Assembly: GCF_001531445.1 (NCBI RefSeq)
Contig: NZ_LQYA01000007.1
Span: 53,275 to 117,274 of the forward strand
DNA length: 64,000 nucleotides
Origin: Sporosarcina koreensis
GTDB lineage: Bacteria; Bacillota; Bacilli; Bacillales_A; Planococcaceae
Direction: 5' to 3'
Part shown: positions 17,775-27,231 of the stretch, one piece after another
Layout: every line of letters begins with the position of its first letter
How positions within the stretch are numbered: position 1 is the first letter of the stretch
Position numbers and translations under genes: made by a program
Notes under the pieces: generated by a model
What the model saw: the letters and a program-made list of their open reading frames with translations, nothing else
Database searches by the model: none
What the model was told of the DNA's origin: nothing

Positions 17775-19489
17775 TTTTCTGTCCCTCTTTCAAATGTAAG
17801 TTGATAGATGCGATTGTCTTCGTTATCCGCTATAAATACATTTCCGTTAGAATCTGTAGTTATACTGACTGGATTTTTAAACCCGTTTGAAATTGTCCTA
17901 ACTTTTCCATCCTTGAAAGAACGGACCGATTTATTGACACTGTCTGCAATTAATAACCCATGTGTTTCAGAATAGGATAATCCTTTCGGAAAGTTGAATG
18001 CTGCATTGTCAGCAGGTCCGTCCATAAGATTTCCAGTTGTATAAAGGAGCCCCGGTTTTGGTGCTGCATACTTTCCGGCGATTGTGGAAACTGTATTTTC
18101 TGCGAAGTCGATATACCGGATCAATTGATTGCCAGAGTCACTTACAAATAAGTTTCCTTTTGAGTCGATGGCCAGCCCTGATGGTTCGTTGAATTTTGCA
18201 TCTTCCAGCAAACCATCCTGAAAGTCGCCCGCCCATTCAACAACACCTGGAGTTATTTGCACGATCCGATCGGATGGGGTATTCAGTGTAGTTACATTGC
18301 CATCCACTGTGATTTTGCGGATGACGTGATTCAATGTGTCCGCAACGAATAGTGTTCCGTTTTTGTCTATTACGATTGATTGCGGGGAATGGAACCGTGC
18401 GTCTTCGCCTGTGCCATCTTCATTTCCAACTAAACCATTACCTGCAATCGTACTTACTTGCCCGTCGATGCCAATTTTTCGGATTGCATGATTGAGCGTG
18501 TCTGCAATGAATACATTCCCTTCGGCGTCAACTGCAATTCCAGTAGGACTTTGAAAAAATGACCTTTCTTTGTCACCATCGTAAAGACCCCCAAGTGGCA
18601 AACCAGAATCATCGATTTCCAATGTCATGCCTGCAAAAGTAGTCACTTCCTCATTTTGGACTTTCCTAATTAAATGATTTTCGCTGTCTACAATTAACAA
18701 TGAACCATCTTGTGAAATCGCCATTCCGGCAGGGGCACGGAACGAGGCGCTTATTGCCCTGCCATCTGCATACGCAAAATAGCTGTTACCCGCAAACAGG
18801 ATTTTGTCTATCAATATTTCTTTATCTTGAATTGTCACGGCTGCACTTTTCGCGAGAAATGATGCAAGCTGTCCCTGTGTTATTACTTCTTTGGGTTGGA
18901 AGTAGGGCGCGGATGGGTCGATAATGTTGAAGTAGTCAAGGATATCAATGAAAGGGCGGGCCTCTGCCTTTGCTTGACCGTGATCAGCTACGGTACTCTT
19001 AAAATCTTGGTCGCGGATGTAGGAGGTGAAATCTATGTTGTGTATAGCATGGTAGGCTCGTCCTAAAACAATTGCCGTATTTTCTCGGGTCATCCTTTCT
19101 TGAGGATTCAAATTGCCATCTGGTGAACCTATAATGATTCCGTAATCTTTCAGCATGGCGGCATATTGTAACAGCTCGTCATGGGACGAAAATGTCAGGT
19201 CTGAAAATCTTGGCTTTGATTTGTAGTCATGGGGTATTTGGAAATCGAGTGTTTCAAGCCATTTTCCCATTATCATGATTACATCTGCTCGTGTTAATGG
19301 TTGGTCCGGTCTGAAGGTACCATCGGAATAGTCTTTGATAATGCCTGTTTGTAAAAGTGCATGGATGGCCTCCTCTTGTGAATCATCAATCGTATCTGAA
19401 AACCCCGCTCCCTCTGCCGGAGCTGCTGCAACGTATGGCAAAAGTAAAGCCGAAGTTGCGAAAAACATGAAATTCTTTTTATTGCTCAA
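17771..19489 (-). CDS. S-layer homology and NHL-repeat surface protein
   Basis: A TTG start at 19489 with AGGAGG 8 bases upstream gives 572 residues beginning with a signal peptide (cleavage near residue 25-30). Three SLH motifs follow (about 29-78, 95-146, 163-215; for example DYSDGTFRPDQPLTRAD), which anchor proteins to pyruvylated cell-wall polymer. From about residue 250 there are repeated NHL units of the type PxGIAVDAEGNVFIADTLNHAIRK, likely a beta-propeller used for binding. It is co-transcribed with the FecR-domain gene. The nearest regulator is the MalT-like protein encoded just upstream. Function beyond surface attachment and binding is not predictable. Confidence 0.87.
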   Translation of the reverse strand: MSNKKNFMFFATSALLLPYVAAAPAEGAGFSDTIDDSQEEAIHALLQTGIIKDYSDGTFRPDQPLTRADVIMIMGKWLETLDFQIPHDYKSKPRFSDLTFSSHDELLQYAAMLKDYGIIIGSPDGNLNPQERMTRENTAIVLGRAYHAIHNIDFTSYIRDQDFKSTVADHGQAKAEARPFIDILDYFNIIDPSAPYFQPKEVITQGQLASFLAKSAAVTIQDKEILIDKILFAGNSYFAYADGRAISASFRAPAGMAISQDGSLLIVDSENHLIRKVQNEEVTTFAGMTLEIDDSGLPLGGLYDGDKERSFFQSPTGIAVDAEGNVFIADTLNHAIRKIGIDGQVSTIAGNGLVGNEDGTGEDARFHSPQSIVIDKNGTLFVADTLNHVIRKITVDGNVTTLNTPSDRIVQITPGVVEWAGDFQDGLLEDAKFNEPSGLAIDSKGNLFVSDSGNQLIRYIDFAENTVSTIAGKYAAPKPGLLYTTGNLMDGPADNAAFNFPKGLSYSETHGLLIADSVNKSVRSFKDGKVRTISNGFKNPVSITTDSNGNVFIADNEDNRIYQLTFERGTEK

Positions 19490-19544
19490 TTTAGCTTCCT
19501 CCTTTTGTCGATAGACTCTAATTCTTGTGGTAGTAGGTTCAGAA

Positions 19545-19581
19545 AACCACACCTACCCTTACTGTAAAGGGAGATGTGGTT
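19545..19581 (-). terminator. Probable terminator of the MalT-like regulator gene
   Basis: An imperfect stem on the minus strand: AACCACATCTCCCTT (19581-19567) with AAGGGTAGGTGTGGTT (19560-19545), followed by TTCTG. The U-tract is short. It lies 56 bases past the regulator's stop. Confidence 0.55.
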
Positions 19582-19592
19582 ATATACTATAT

Positions 19593-19607
19593 TGAGGAAT
19601 GTTAATA
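19593..19607. promoter_or_regulatory. Short motif shared with 8503-8517
   Basis: Second exact copy of TGAGGAATGTTAATA, followed 7 bases later by a partial copy (TTGAGGATG). It lies between the MalT-like gene and the SLH/NHL gene. Candidate binding site for one of the LuxR-type proteins; unproven. Confidence 0.3.
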
Positions 19608-19636
19608 GTTATTGAGGATGATCTGATTGCATTTGC

Positions 19637-22192
19637 TCATAACTCCCGTTCTCTCGCGAATAGAACGGCCTGTGTTCGTGAATTTACACCAAGTTTTTGA
19701 TAGATATTTGTTAAATATACACGCACGGTACCTTCTGTCAGCCCCAACTCGCTGGCAATTTCAATATTAGAAGCACCGCTAGATAGTAGTATAAGGACTT
19801 TCCGTTCGCTTAGTGTTAGCATCTTTAGGGCGGGATCCTGCTCCTCTTCCTCTGGAACACTCTCTAACAAATGCTCTACGTAAGCTAGGGGGACCGTATC
19901 CCATACATCCCGATGCTCCCTTTTACGTTTTTTTACATATTTCCTTAGTAATGAAGGTACTTCGGGTTCATCAAGAAACGTGCGTACATAGCCGTATAGG
20001 GATCCATGCTCTAACGCTTCGTGCAGTGCCGGTAGTGCAGTATCCGCATTTAGCAGTTTCATTTGACAGATCGCCTCAAGTACTGCAGCTTCCACAATTG
20101 TTGAAATTTGACCTTCCGAGAGTGCTTTCTCTTTTACTTGGATTACAATCCTTATCGCATCTTCCAGTAATCCTTTTGCTATCAAGATCCGCGTATGCAC
20201 AAGCAGCCATAACGGATTTCCAGACTGGACACTTTCATTCGTCATCTTGTAGAGTGCCTGCTCGGCTTCTCTTGCACTTCCTTCCAATAAAAGATACTGC
20301 GCTTTGACAGCATATACATTAGTAGACCAATGCCAATCCTTCACCATATCGATTGTATAATCAAGCAGGGCATGCGCTTGGACAAACTGTCTTCTTGTTA
20401 CATAGATACGGCTTTTCATTATATACATCGGGACGAATAAACCCGGATTTTGGAAGCGATGACCGTATCGAAGCGCTTCTTCCAACTCAGGCAATGCGTC
20501 ATCTATCTGGTTTTTTTCATAGAGTGTTTCTGCTCGCAGTCCGTAGCTGAAACCCGTCATGTTTTGATCTTTATAGGCGGATGTCCGGAACAGCTCATAA
20601 AAAGGAAGCACCTTTTCATCGGGCCACAGCTTCCCCAAGGAGCCGATGCTTGTCCGGAGAAGCTTGGGCTCGACGCGATTATATTGTACGGGAATTCCAT
20701 CCCATTTGGAGTTGACAAGTCCGCCTTTCAGTTTCTCGCGCATCAGCTCAATCGCTTCTTCAAGATTTCCGCCGCCCGCAAACAGCACATACACTTTCAC
20801 CGTCACCCAGCCGCGCGAAACGATTTTATACACAGGCTGGTCCATCCACTGATCGGTTTCATGCCTATTTGCCAAGCTCTCAATCACTTGACTTGCAGAT
20901 TCCCATTTTCCTGATAACGCCAATGTAAATGCATACATCACGAGTGTTTCGGGATGTAGGGGACAATCAGCCCGCTGCAACGTCCGTATCCATCGGATGA
21001 AAGTTGATGTTTGGCCCGAGAAGAAAAGTTCCACAATATGTATATGAATCCAAGCTTCCGCGTCTGCATAGGAATGTCCGTTCAACGCAAGTTCAATTGC
21101 GGAATGAATATCTCCTAATTCATACAAAATCGTGGCGGCTTTTTTGTATATGGAAGTAATCATTTCTTGAGAGTACCGTTTTCTGAGCTCTGCCTGCAAG
21201 ATATCGGTAAACAAATGATGATAGCGGAATACGGACGTAGCTGTATGCAGCCGAATTATAAATAGCCCGTTCTTTTCAAGTTCCAGCAGCATTTCCTCGC
21301 TATCCGAACGATGGGTAAGCGCGTCACAAACTGCGGGCTCAAGCTGATGCAAAATTGACGTGGTGATCAGGAAGTCTTGTGTGGACTGCGGAAGCCGTGA
21401 GAGGATTTCTTTTAAGAAGATATCGGAGATGAATGCATGGCTTTCAGTAAATGAATTCATCTTCCAATTATCCTTAGAAGAAGCTTCCATAGAAAGGCCG
21501 GCCAATTGAATACCAGCTGCCCAGCCCTCTGTTTTTGCAAGGATTCGTTGAAGCTGCTCATCGTCCTTGATGACAAGTTTTCTCATTTCATAGTAGCGTG
21601 CAGTCTCTTCGATGGTGAAGAGAAGTTCCTCCATATTGATTTCGGTAAGCCACCCCTTGACTGCCCATTTGTATATGGGAAGAGATGAATCAGCGCGGCT
21701 CGCTATGTACACATGTACATGTCCTGGCAGGTAATCGATGAATCGTGTCATCATTTCATGGATTCGCTCATTGTTGATCAAGTGATAGTCATCCAGGACA
21801 ATACGGATTGTTACTTGCACTGCCATTAGTTCATTCAAAAAGGAGTCGACGAGCATGTCCAAAGGAAGCTGGGGCTGGGACTGCAATAATGACGATAACT
21901 TTCTATCCATATCCCCTTGAAGACTGTCTGACACGGCTCTTATTACATACTTCCAAAATCGAATCGGATCACTATCCGCTTCATCCAATGACAGCCATGC
22001 AATCCAATCCTCTGATAGATTGGCCCACTGGCTTAGCAAAGTTGTCTTGCCATATCCAGCTGGGGCACGCACAATCGTCAACTTTGACCGTTCACGTTGC
22101 TTTAGCAAATCCATTAACGGTCTTCTTTCAATCGCCTCCTTCGACACGGTAGGCACAGTTATTTTTGAACGCAGCAAAACCGACTGCATCAT
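19637..22192 (-). CDS. MalT-like LuxR family transcriptional regulator (LAL type), second copy
   Basis: This 851-residue paralogue of the protein at 4789-7302 has the same layout: Walker A RAPAGYGKTTLL (about residues 42-53), IVLDDYHLINNERIHEMM, a long helical repeat region, and a C-terminal LuxR helix-turn-helix (LSERKVLILLSSGASNIEIA, LTEGTVRVYLTNIYQKLGV). It is predicted to be an ATP-dependent activator. The start is one of two adjacent ATGs (22192 or 22189) after AGGTGAGG. It lies directly upstream of the SLH/NHL and FecR-domain genes on the same strand, separated by about 150 bases including a hairpin. It therefore may control these surface proteins, which is inference. Confidence 0.92.
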   Translation of the reverse strand: MMQSVLLRSKITVPTVSKEAIERRPLMDLLKQRERSKLTIVRAPAGYGKTTLLSQWANLSEDWIAWLSLDEADSDPIRFWKYVIRAVSDSLQGDMDRKLSSLLQSQPQLPLDMLVDSFLNELMAVQVTIRIVLDDYHLINNERIHEMMTRFIDYLPGHVHVYIASRADSSLPIYKWAVKGWLTEINMEELLFTIEETARYYEMRKLVIKDDEQLQRILAKTEGWAAGIQLAGLSMEASSKDNWKMNSFTESHAFISDIFLKEILSRLPQSTQDFLITTSILHQLEPAVCDALTHRSDSEEMLLELEKNGLFIIRLHTATSVFRYHHLFTDILQAELRKRYSQEMITSIYKKAATILYELGDIHSAIELALNGHSYADAEAWIHIHIVELFFSGQTSTFIRWIRTLQRADCPLHPETLVMYAFTLALSGKWESASQVIESLANRHETDQWMDQPVYKIVSRGWVTVKVYVLFAGGGNLEEAIELMREKLKGGLVNSKWDGIPVQYNRVEPKLLRTSIGSLGKLWPDEKVLPFYELFRTSAYKDQNMTGFSYGLRAETLYEKNQIDDALPELEEALRYGHRFQNPGLFVPMYIMKSRIYVTRRQFVQAHALLDYTIDMVKDWHWSTNVYAVKAQYLLLEGSAREAEQALYKMTNESVQSGNPLWLLVHTRILIAKGLLEDAIRIVIQVKEKALSEGQISTIVEAAVLEAICQMKLLNADTALPALHEALEHGSLYGYVRTFLDEPEVPSLLRKYVKKRKREHRDVWDTVPLAYVEHLLESVPEEEEQDPALKMLTLSERKVLILLSSGASNIEIASELGLTEGTVRVYLTNIYQKLGVNSRTQAVLFAREREL

Positions 22193-22558
22193 CTTTCCTC
22201 ACCTTTCTTCCAATCTGCTACGTACTAGTTTCTATAAAGCTCAGCATTCTCCTCTATTTTTCGATCTGCGAAAGCTACTTTCTTTTGGCTATTCATACAA
22301 TCAAAAACGACTAGCAACTCTTTCATTTGTCTGATCAGACTTGTCGGTTACTACTATTTGGATACTTGATGAGACGTGTTATTATGATCTATAAATTTTA
22401 CTAGTAGCAATTTCCATGTGGAATTGTATTTAGAATGCCATTTTCGAATGTAGCTTTTTAGTCGAGCTGTTGAAGTCCGAAGAAGCCAACAATTAATTTG
22501 ATTGTTGGCTTCTTCATTATTTTAAAAGTTAGTTTCTGATATGAATCTTCACGTATTA
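22193..22558. other. Intergenic region between LuxR and TetR genes
   Basis: About 366 AT-rich bases. They hold the promoter area of the MalT-like gene at the left, for which I see no clear -35/-10, and the hairpin at 22479-22515. No supported gene. Confidence 0.5.
22479..22515. terminator. Hairpin near the end of the TetR gene
   Basis: Perfect 15-base arms GAAGAAGCCAACAAT (22479-22493) and ATTGTTGGCTTCTTC (22501-22515). The plus-strand side is followed by ATTATTTT; the minus side has no T-run. It lies 44 bases past the TetR stop and probably terminates that transcript. Confidence 0.55.
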
Positions 22559-23152
22559 TTACTTCTTTAATATACCATTTAAAAATATATCTCTAAAATA
22601 ATGATCTTTAATTTTTTGCCTCTCTTCAAAGTCAGTAATATTATGCTCACGAAAGTAATTGTGGATCGTAAACATTGAAGTGGTAAATAAATAAAAGACA
22701 AAATCTAAATTCAAATCCTCTTTCAGCTTATTGGCATTTTTATACTCCATTAGTTCTTCACCTAAAAAGGAATGTAGCTTTTTACTATACTCGCCAAAGT
22801 AAAATTTCTGCATAACAAGCATCGGAACGTTGTACCAAGTTTCATTAAATTCTACTTCTTCCTCGGTGCACACATCCTCTATCGGAATGATTCTATCACT
22901 AAATAAAATATCTTGATCGAGTTCTTTTTGTTTCATCATGTACTTCATCTCTACTTCGGTAAAAAAATGTAAATATAAATCCTCTTTATCATAAAAATAT
23001 TGATAAAAACTTCCGATAGAAATATCAGATTTTCTTGCTATTTCTCTAATATGTACCTCTTCATAGTCCATATTGATAAATATTTCATAGGTCGCTTTAC
23101 GAATCCTCTCCTTTTTTTCATCTGACAAATTGTAATACGTTTGCTTAGGCAT
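22559..23152 (-). CDS. TetR/AcrR family transcriptional regulator
   Basis: The 197-residue protein has an N-terminal TetR helix-turn-helix (KATYEIFINMDYEEVHIREIARKSDISIG.., then SFYQYFYDKEDLY, residues about 20-65) and a variable helical ligand domain. Start ATG 23152 with GGAGGG upstream. It is transcribed divergently from the Opp-type operon at 23301, and the intergenic region holds a 20-base palindrome. It probably represses its own gene and possibly the transporter operon, released by an unknown ligand. Confidence 0.9.
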   Translation of the reverse strand: MPKQTYYNLSDEKKERIRKATYEIFINMDYEEVHIREIARKSDISIGSFYQYFYDKEDLYLHFFTEVEMKYMMKQKELDQDILFSDRIIPIEDVCTEEEVEFNETWYNVPMLVMQKFYFGEYSKKLHSFLGEELMEYKNANKLKEDLNLDFVFYLFTTSMFTIHNYFREHNITDFEERQKIKDHYFRDIFLNGILKK

Positions 23153-23171
23153 ATTTTCCCTCCGAAATGAC

Positions 23172-23191
23172 TGATATAAAATATTATATCA
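23172..23191. promoter_or_regulatory. Probable TetR operator
   Basis: Inverted repeat TGATATAA (23172-23179), 4-base centre, TTATATCA (23184-23191). It includes a minus-strand TATAAT (23183-23188) that could be the -10 of the tetR gene, so binding would cause autorepression. Confidence 0.6.
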
Positions 23192-23210
23192 AAGATTCTA
23201 AAAATAGTTA

Positions 23211-23239
23211 TTGACATGAAAATTTGTGCTTGATATGAT
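23211..23239 (+). promoter_or_regulatory. Promoter of the Opp-M14 operon
   Basis: Consensus TTGACA (23211-23216), exactly 17 bases, then TATGAT (23234-23239), about 60 bases before the first permease start and 20 bases from the palindrome. Confidence 0.7.
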
Positions 23240-23300
23240 TCAAATTATAATATGAACAGGTTCACATTGAAAGAAAAATATTGTAAAAGGTGGGGGTAAG

Positions 23301-24263
23301 ATGAAAAAGTACGTTACAAAACGAGTGCTTATGGGTGTGCTGACAATTTTCGTAGTCTTCACGATAAATTTTCTCATCATACGATTAGCCCCAGGAAGCC
23401 CGATCTCTACAATAATGGGGAAAGACAACGACGATCCACTATTACGAGCTGCCTTGGAAGCAAAATACGGTTTTGATCAACCGCTAATATTACAGTATTT
23501 CATTTATCTAAAAAACGCGTTCTCTGGCGATTTAGGGTTGTCCATTATTTACAATAAAGAGGTTTTGTCCATCATTTCGGAAAGACTTCTGCCAACGCTC
23601 TTATTAGTTTTGACAGCAGCCTTACTAGCTGTTGTGATCGGAACTTTTATGGGCATGTATGCAGCAAAGCACGAAGGTTCGAGAGTGGATGTGTTCTTTT
23701 CCGGCATTTCGTATATGTTCAACTCAATGCCGGCCTTTTGGTTAGGACTCATATTGATTATCATCTTTTCTTCCGTATTAGGCTTGTTGCCCTCCTACGG
23801 GATGATTAATTCTCGAACATCGTTAACCGGTGTGGACTATTACCTCGATGTCATACGACATATGATTCTTCCGGTAAGTACATTGGTGCTTGTCGAAATT
23901 CCAATTTATTTCCGCATTGCCAAATCTTCAATCGTCCAAACGTTGAACGAAGATTTCATCGTAACGTTGAAAGCTACTGGTATGAGTGAAAGAAAGATTT
24001 TCAATAAATATGTACTTCGAAATGCGATTTTACCTACCATCACAATTTTTGGTATCTCAATGGGGTATTTGATCACAGGGGTTGCCTTGATTGAAATTGT
24101 ATTTGCGTGGCCGGGGACGGGAGATCTTATGCTGACCGCCATTAACCAAAGAGATTATCCGACTTTGATGGGGATTTATTTGATCATGTCAGTTTCTGTC
24201 GCTCTCGTGATGGTGGTCGTTGATATTATCTACGCTACATTGGATCCGCGAATCAGATTTTAA
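23301..24263 (+). CDS. Oligopeptide-type ABC transporter permease, OppB family
   Basis: The 320-residue protein has six predicted membrane segments and the typical start KKYVTKRVLMGVLTIFVVFTINFLIIRLAPGSP. The EAA loop is NEDFIVTLKATGMSERKIFNKYVLRNAILP, the contact site for the ATPase. It pairs with the next gene's product to form the channel. Start ATG at 23301 after AAAGGTGGGGG. First gene of an operon with OppC, OppD, OppF, the binding protein and an M14 peptidase-like enzyme. Uptake of a peptide or peptide-like compound is likely. Confidence 0.93.
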   Translation: MKKYVTKRVLMGVLTIFVVFTINFLIIRLAPGSPISTIMGKDNDDPLLRAALEAKYGFDQPLILQYFIYLKNAFSGDLGLSIIYNKEVLSIISERLLPTLLLVLTAALLAVVIGTFMGMYAAKHEGSRVDVFFSGISYMFNSMPAFWLGLILIIIFSSVLGLLPSYGMINSRTSLTGVDYYLDVIRHMILPVSTLVLVEIPIYFRIAKSSIVQTLNEDFIVTLKATGMSERKIFNKYVLRNAILPTITIFGISMGYLITGVALIEIVFAWPGTGDLMLTAINQRDYPTLMGIYLIMSVSVALVMVVVDIIYATLDPRIRF

Positions 24264-24278
24264 AGGGGGGATGTAATC

Positions 24279-25169
24279 ATGGTGACGTCAAAGAAGGGTT
24301 TGTATGTAGGAAGAAATGAAAACAAGAAATTCAATAGGACTTTATTGAAAATAAAAAGCGATACGGAATTGAAGTTTGGATTAACCGGGTTAACCATTTT
24401 AGTATTTGTCGCTGTATTTGCTTCATTGCTTGTTCCGTTCGATCCTTATTTTTTCGGTCCTGATATTTTAAATAAACTCGGTGAGAATCAGCATATTTTA
24501 GGCACGAACCACCTTGGCCAAGATATATTCAGCATGATTATTTACGGGGTGCGAACGTCTCTCATGGTTGCTGTCGGTTCTGCCTTGATATCAGCGGTTA
24601 TCGGTATATTGATAGGTGGGATTGCCGGATATTTTGGTGGGAAGATAGATTTAGTCATTACGGAATGCATCAATGCTTTCATGATGGTGCCGACATTCTT
24701 CCTCATCCTTTTAATCATTGCTCTTTTTGACAGCAGCATCACAAATGTCATGATTGTCATCGGTTTAACGACTTGGCCGAGCAATGCGAAATTGATAAGG
24801 GCCCAAGCTCTTTCCATTCGGGAACGGACATATGTAAAAAGTGCAGTTGCCATGGGAGAGACGAATTTACAGATTCTATTCAAATACATTATTCCGAACG
24901 GCATCTTTCCTGTTTTGGCAAATACGACAATTGGTATGTCCAATGCCATTTTGACGGAAGCGAGCTTAAGCTTTTTAGGTTTAGGCGATCCGAATGTCAT
25001 TAGCTGGGGTCAAATGATTTTTATGGGGAAACAGTATTTGACTTCGGCTTGGTGGATTTCAACATTTGCGGGAGTCGCAATTGTCTTCACGGTAACGGTC
25101 TTCTACTTGTTGGGGGATGGGCTGAATCATGTGTTAGATCCTAAGCATAAATCCAGAAAGGGTGCTTAA
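24279..25169 (+). CDS. Oligopeptide-type ABC transporter permease, OppC family
   Basis: The 296-residue protein has an N-terminal cytoplasmic segment, one membrane helix, then the OppC core with the motif ILGTNHLGQDIFSMIIYG, equivalent to the usual LGTDxxGRD, with Asn-His in place of Asp and Gln in place of Arg. The EAA loop is KSAVAMGETNLQILFKYIIPN. Start ATG 24279 after AAGGGGGGATG. It follows OppB by 15 bases and partners with it in the membrane. Confidence 0.93.
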   Translation: MVTSKKGLYVGRNENKKFNRTLLKIKSDTELKFGLTGLTILVFVAVFASLLVPFDPYFFGPDILNKLGENQHILGTNHLGQDIFSMIIYGVRTSLMVAVGSALISAVIGILIGGIAGYFGGKIDLVITECINAFMMVPTFFLILLIIALFDSSITNVMIVIGLTTWPSNAKLIRAQALSIRERTYVKSAVAMGETNLQILFKYIIPNGIFPVLANTTIGMSNAILTEASLSFLGLGDPNVISWGQMIFMGKQYLTSAWWISTFAGVAIVFTVTVFYLLGDGLNHVLDPKHKSRKGA

Positions 25170-25170
25170 A

Positions 25171-26187
25171 TTGGACAAAGTTCTGGAACTTAAAGATTTC
25201 AATGTCACGTATAAAAATAAAAGCAAAAAAGTGTATGCAGTGAAAGACATAAATTTAGTCATTAACAAAGGTGATTCGCTAGGAATCGTTGGGGAATCTG
25301 GTTCCGGAAAATCGACTTTAGCGATGGCGTTATTGCGGCTATTGCCTGAAAAGAATACTGACATTAACGGAAGCTCGAATTTTGCCAATATGGATTTAGT
25401 CCAGGCGAGTGAAAAAGAATTAAAAGAAATCCGGTGGAAGGAATTATCCGTTGTTTTTCAAAAATCGATGAATGCGCTAAGTCCAGTTCACCGGATTGGA
25501 GAACAAATAGAAGATATTTATAGGGTGCATAAACCAAATGCACGGAAGGATGAAATACTTGACCGGATCAAAGCTTTACTGAAATTAGTCAATCTCTCAG
25601 ATAGGGTCATTAAGATGTACCCGCATGAATTATCAGGTGGAATGCTGCAAAGGGTTGCCATCGCAATCAGTTTGATACATGACCCGAAGCTCTTAATAAT
25701 GGATGAAGCAACTACTGCGCTGGATGTCGTTACACAAGGGCAAATTCTTGCGGAAATCGTGAAGATGGAACAAACATTGGATGTTACGCGAATTATGATA
25801 ACCCATGATATTTCTGTCGTTGCAACGACTTGCAATAAAATCGCAGTTTTATATGCCGGGGAGCTGATGGAGGTCGGGTATGTCAAGGATATTTTAAAAG
25901 ATCCGAAACACCCCTATACAAAGGGCTTACTAGCATCTATCCCATCTTTAAGCGGAGAAAAGGAAACGCTGACTGGCATACCAGGTCATTTGCCTGATCT
26001 CTCCCAAAAATACGAGGGATGCATTTTCGCACCAAGATGCAAGTTCGCTATGGAGCAATGTGAAAAAAGTAAGCCTTCCGAAGTGCAGTTGTCGGCTGAA
26101 AATCGTGTTTGGTGTCATCTATATTCACATCTTGATAGAGATGAACAGCTGGAGAGCAGAGAAGATCTAGTGGAGGTGAACAGATAG
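25171..26187 (+). CDS. Oligopeptide ABC transporter ATPase, OppD family
   Basis: The 338-residue ATPase has Walker A GESGSGKST, signature LSGGMLQRVAIAI and Walker B LLIMDEATTALDV. The C-terminal oligopeptide-type extension has a conserved cysteine cluster (CIFAPRCKFAMEQC, and WCHL), probably binding an iron-sulfur cluster as in this family. Start TTG 25171 lies 1 base after the OppC stop with AAAGGGTG at good spacing; the in-frame GTG at 25162 would overlap the binding site. It energises import with OppF. Confidence 0.92.
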   Translation: MDKVLELKDFNVTYKNKSKKVYAVKDINLVINKGDSLGIVGESGSGKSTLAMALLRLLPEKNTDINGSSNFANMDLVQASEKELKEIRWKELSVVFQKSMNALSPVHRIGEQIEDIYRVHKPNARKDEILDRIKALLKLVNLSDRVIKMYPHELSGGMLQRVAIAISLIHDPKLLIMDEATTALDVVTQGQILAEIVKMEQTLDVTRIMITHDISVVATTCNKIAVLYAGELMEVGYVKDILKDPKHPYTKGLLASIPSLSGEKETLTGIPGHLPDLSQKYEGCIFAPRCKFAMEQCEKSKPSEVQLSAENRVWCHLYSHLDRDEQLESREDLVEVNR

Positions 26188-27180
26188 GTGGAAGCGAAAA
26201 AGTCGTTTGTGAAAATCAATAATATTTCCATGTGGTATCCACAAAAAAATAAAACATTGTCGCAAGTGTTCAAAAAAGAACAGCAATGGGTGAAGGCAGT
26301 GGATAACGTATCACTTGAATTGGCCAAGGGAGAGATTTTAGGCGTAATCGGCGAAAGTGGCTGCGGCAAATCGACTTTGGGAAGAGCGTTAGCGAGATTG
26401 GAAAATCCCACGCAAGGCGATGTGTTTATCAACGATATTTCAACACAAAACCTAATCAAAGAGGATCAAAGGAAGTTCAGAAGAACCGTCCAGATTGTAT
26501 TTCAAAATCCCTTTGATACATTCACTCCACGGGACACGATTGAAAAAATATTAATGAGACCGCTTAAACTGCATGGGATTGAAAAAAACGATGAGGAAAG
26601 GAGGAAAAAGTGCATTGACCTATTGGAGTCGGGAGGGCTGAAACCAGCAGAGGAAATTATGAAAAGATATCCTCATGAACTATCTGGAGGGCAATTGCAG
26701 AGGATTTCCATCTTACGTTCCATGCTATTTAATCCTCAATTTATAATAGCGGATGAACCTGTTTCGATGTTGGATGTTTCGGTAAGGGCGGAAATCATTA
26801 ATATGCTATTAACATTAAGCCGGGAAAATGATGCAACTGTCGTTTTCATTAGCCATGACATAGCTCTCACAAGATATATTTCAGATAAAATTGCTGTCAT
26901 GTACTTAGGAAAAGTGATTGAATATGGAGATTGTGAAACGATTATTAATCGTCCTCAACATCCTTATACGCAAGCATTGATTTCGAATACGGCTTCAATC
27001 GATCCCGATGAAGAAAGAGAAATCATTAAAGTGGAGGGGGAGCCACCAACCCCTGTGAATCCGGGGCCTGGTTGCTATTTTGCACCGCGGTGCTTTAAAG
27101 CGACGGAAAATTGTTTTAAACAGTATCCGGAAACAGTCGAGTTCGAATCGGGGCATTTCGTCAGCTGTTCAGAGATTTAA
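26188..27180 (+). CDS. Oligopeptide ABC transporter ATPase, OppF family
   Basis: The 330-residue ATPase starts at a GTG directly after the OppD stop codon, with GGAGGTGA upstream. Walker A is GESGCGKST, signature LSGGQLQRISI, Walker B FIIADEPVSMLDV. The C-terminus has the cysteine-containing oligopeptide extension (CYFAPRCFKATENC). It forms the heterodimer with OppD. The substrate is set by the binding protein encoded next. Confidence 0.92.
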   Translation: MEAKKSFVKINNISMWYPQKNKTLSQVFKKEQQWVKAVDNVSLELAKGEILGVIGESGCGKSTLGRALARLENPTQGDVFINDISTQNLIKEDQRKFRRTVQIVFQNPFDTFTPRDTIEKILMRPLKLHGIEKNDEERRKKCIDLLESGGLKPAEEIMKRYPHELSGGQLQRISILRSMLFNPQFIIADEPVSMLDVSVRAEIINMLLTLSRENDATVVFISHDIALTRYISDKIAVMYLGKVIEYGDCETIINRPQHPYTQALISNTASIDPDEEREIIKVEGEPPTPVNPGPGCYFAPRCFKATENCFKQYPETVEFESGHFVSCSEI

Positions 27181-27231
27181 TCTAATTCTAGTTTTTATTG
27201 ACTAAAAATTCAAAATAGGGGTGTTGGTAGT

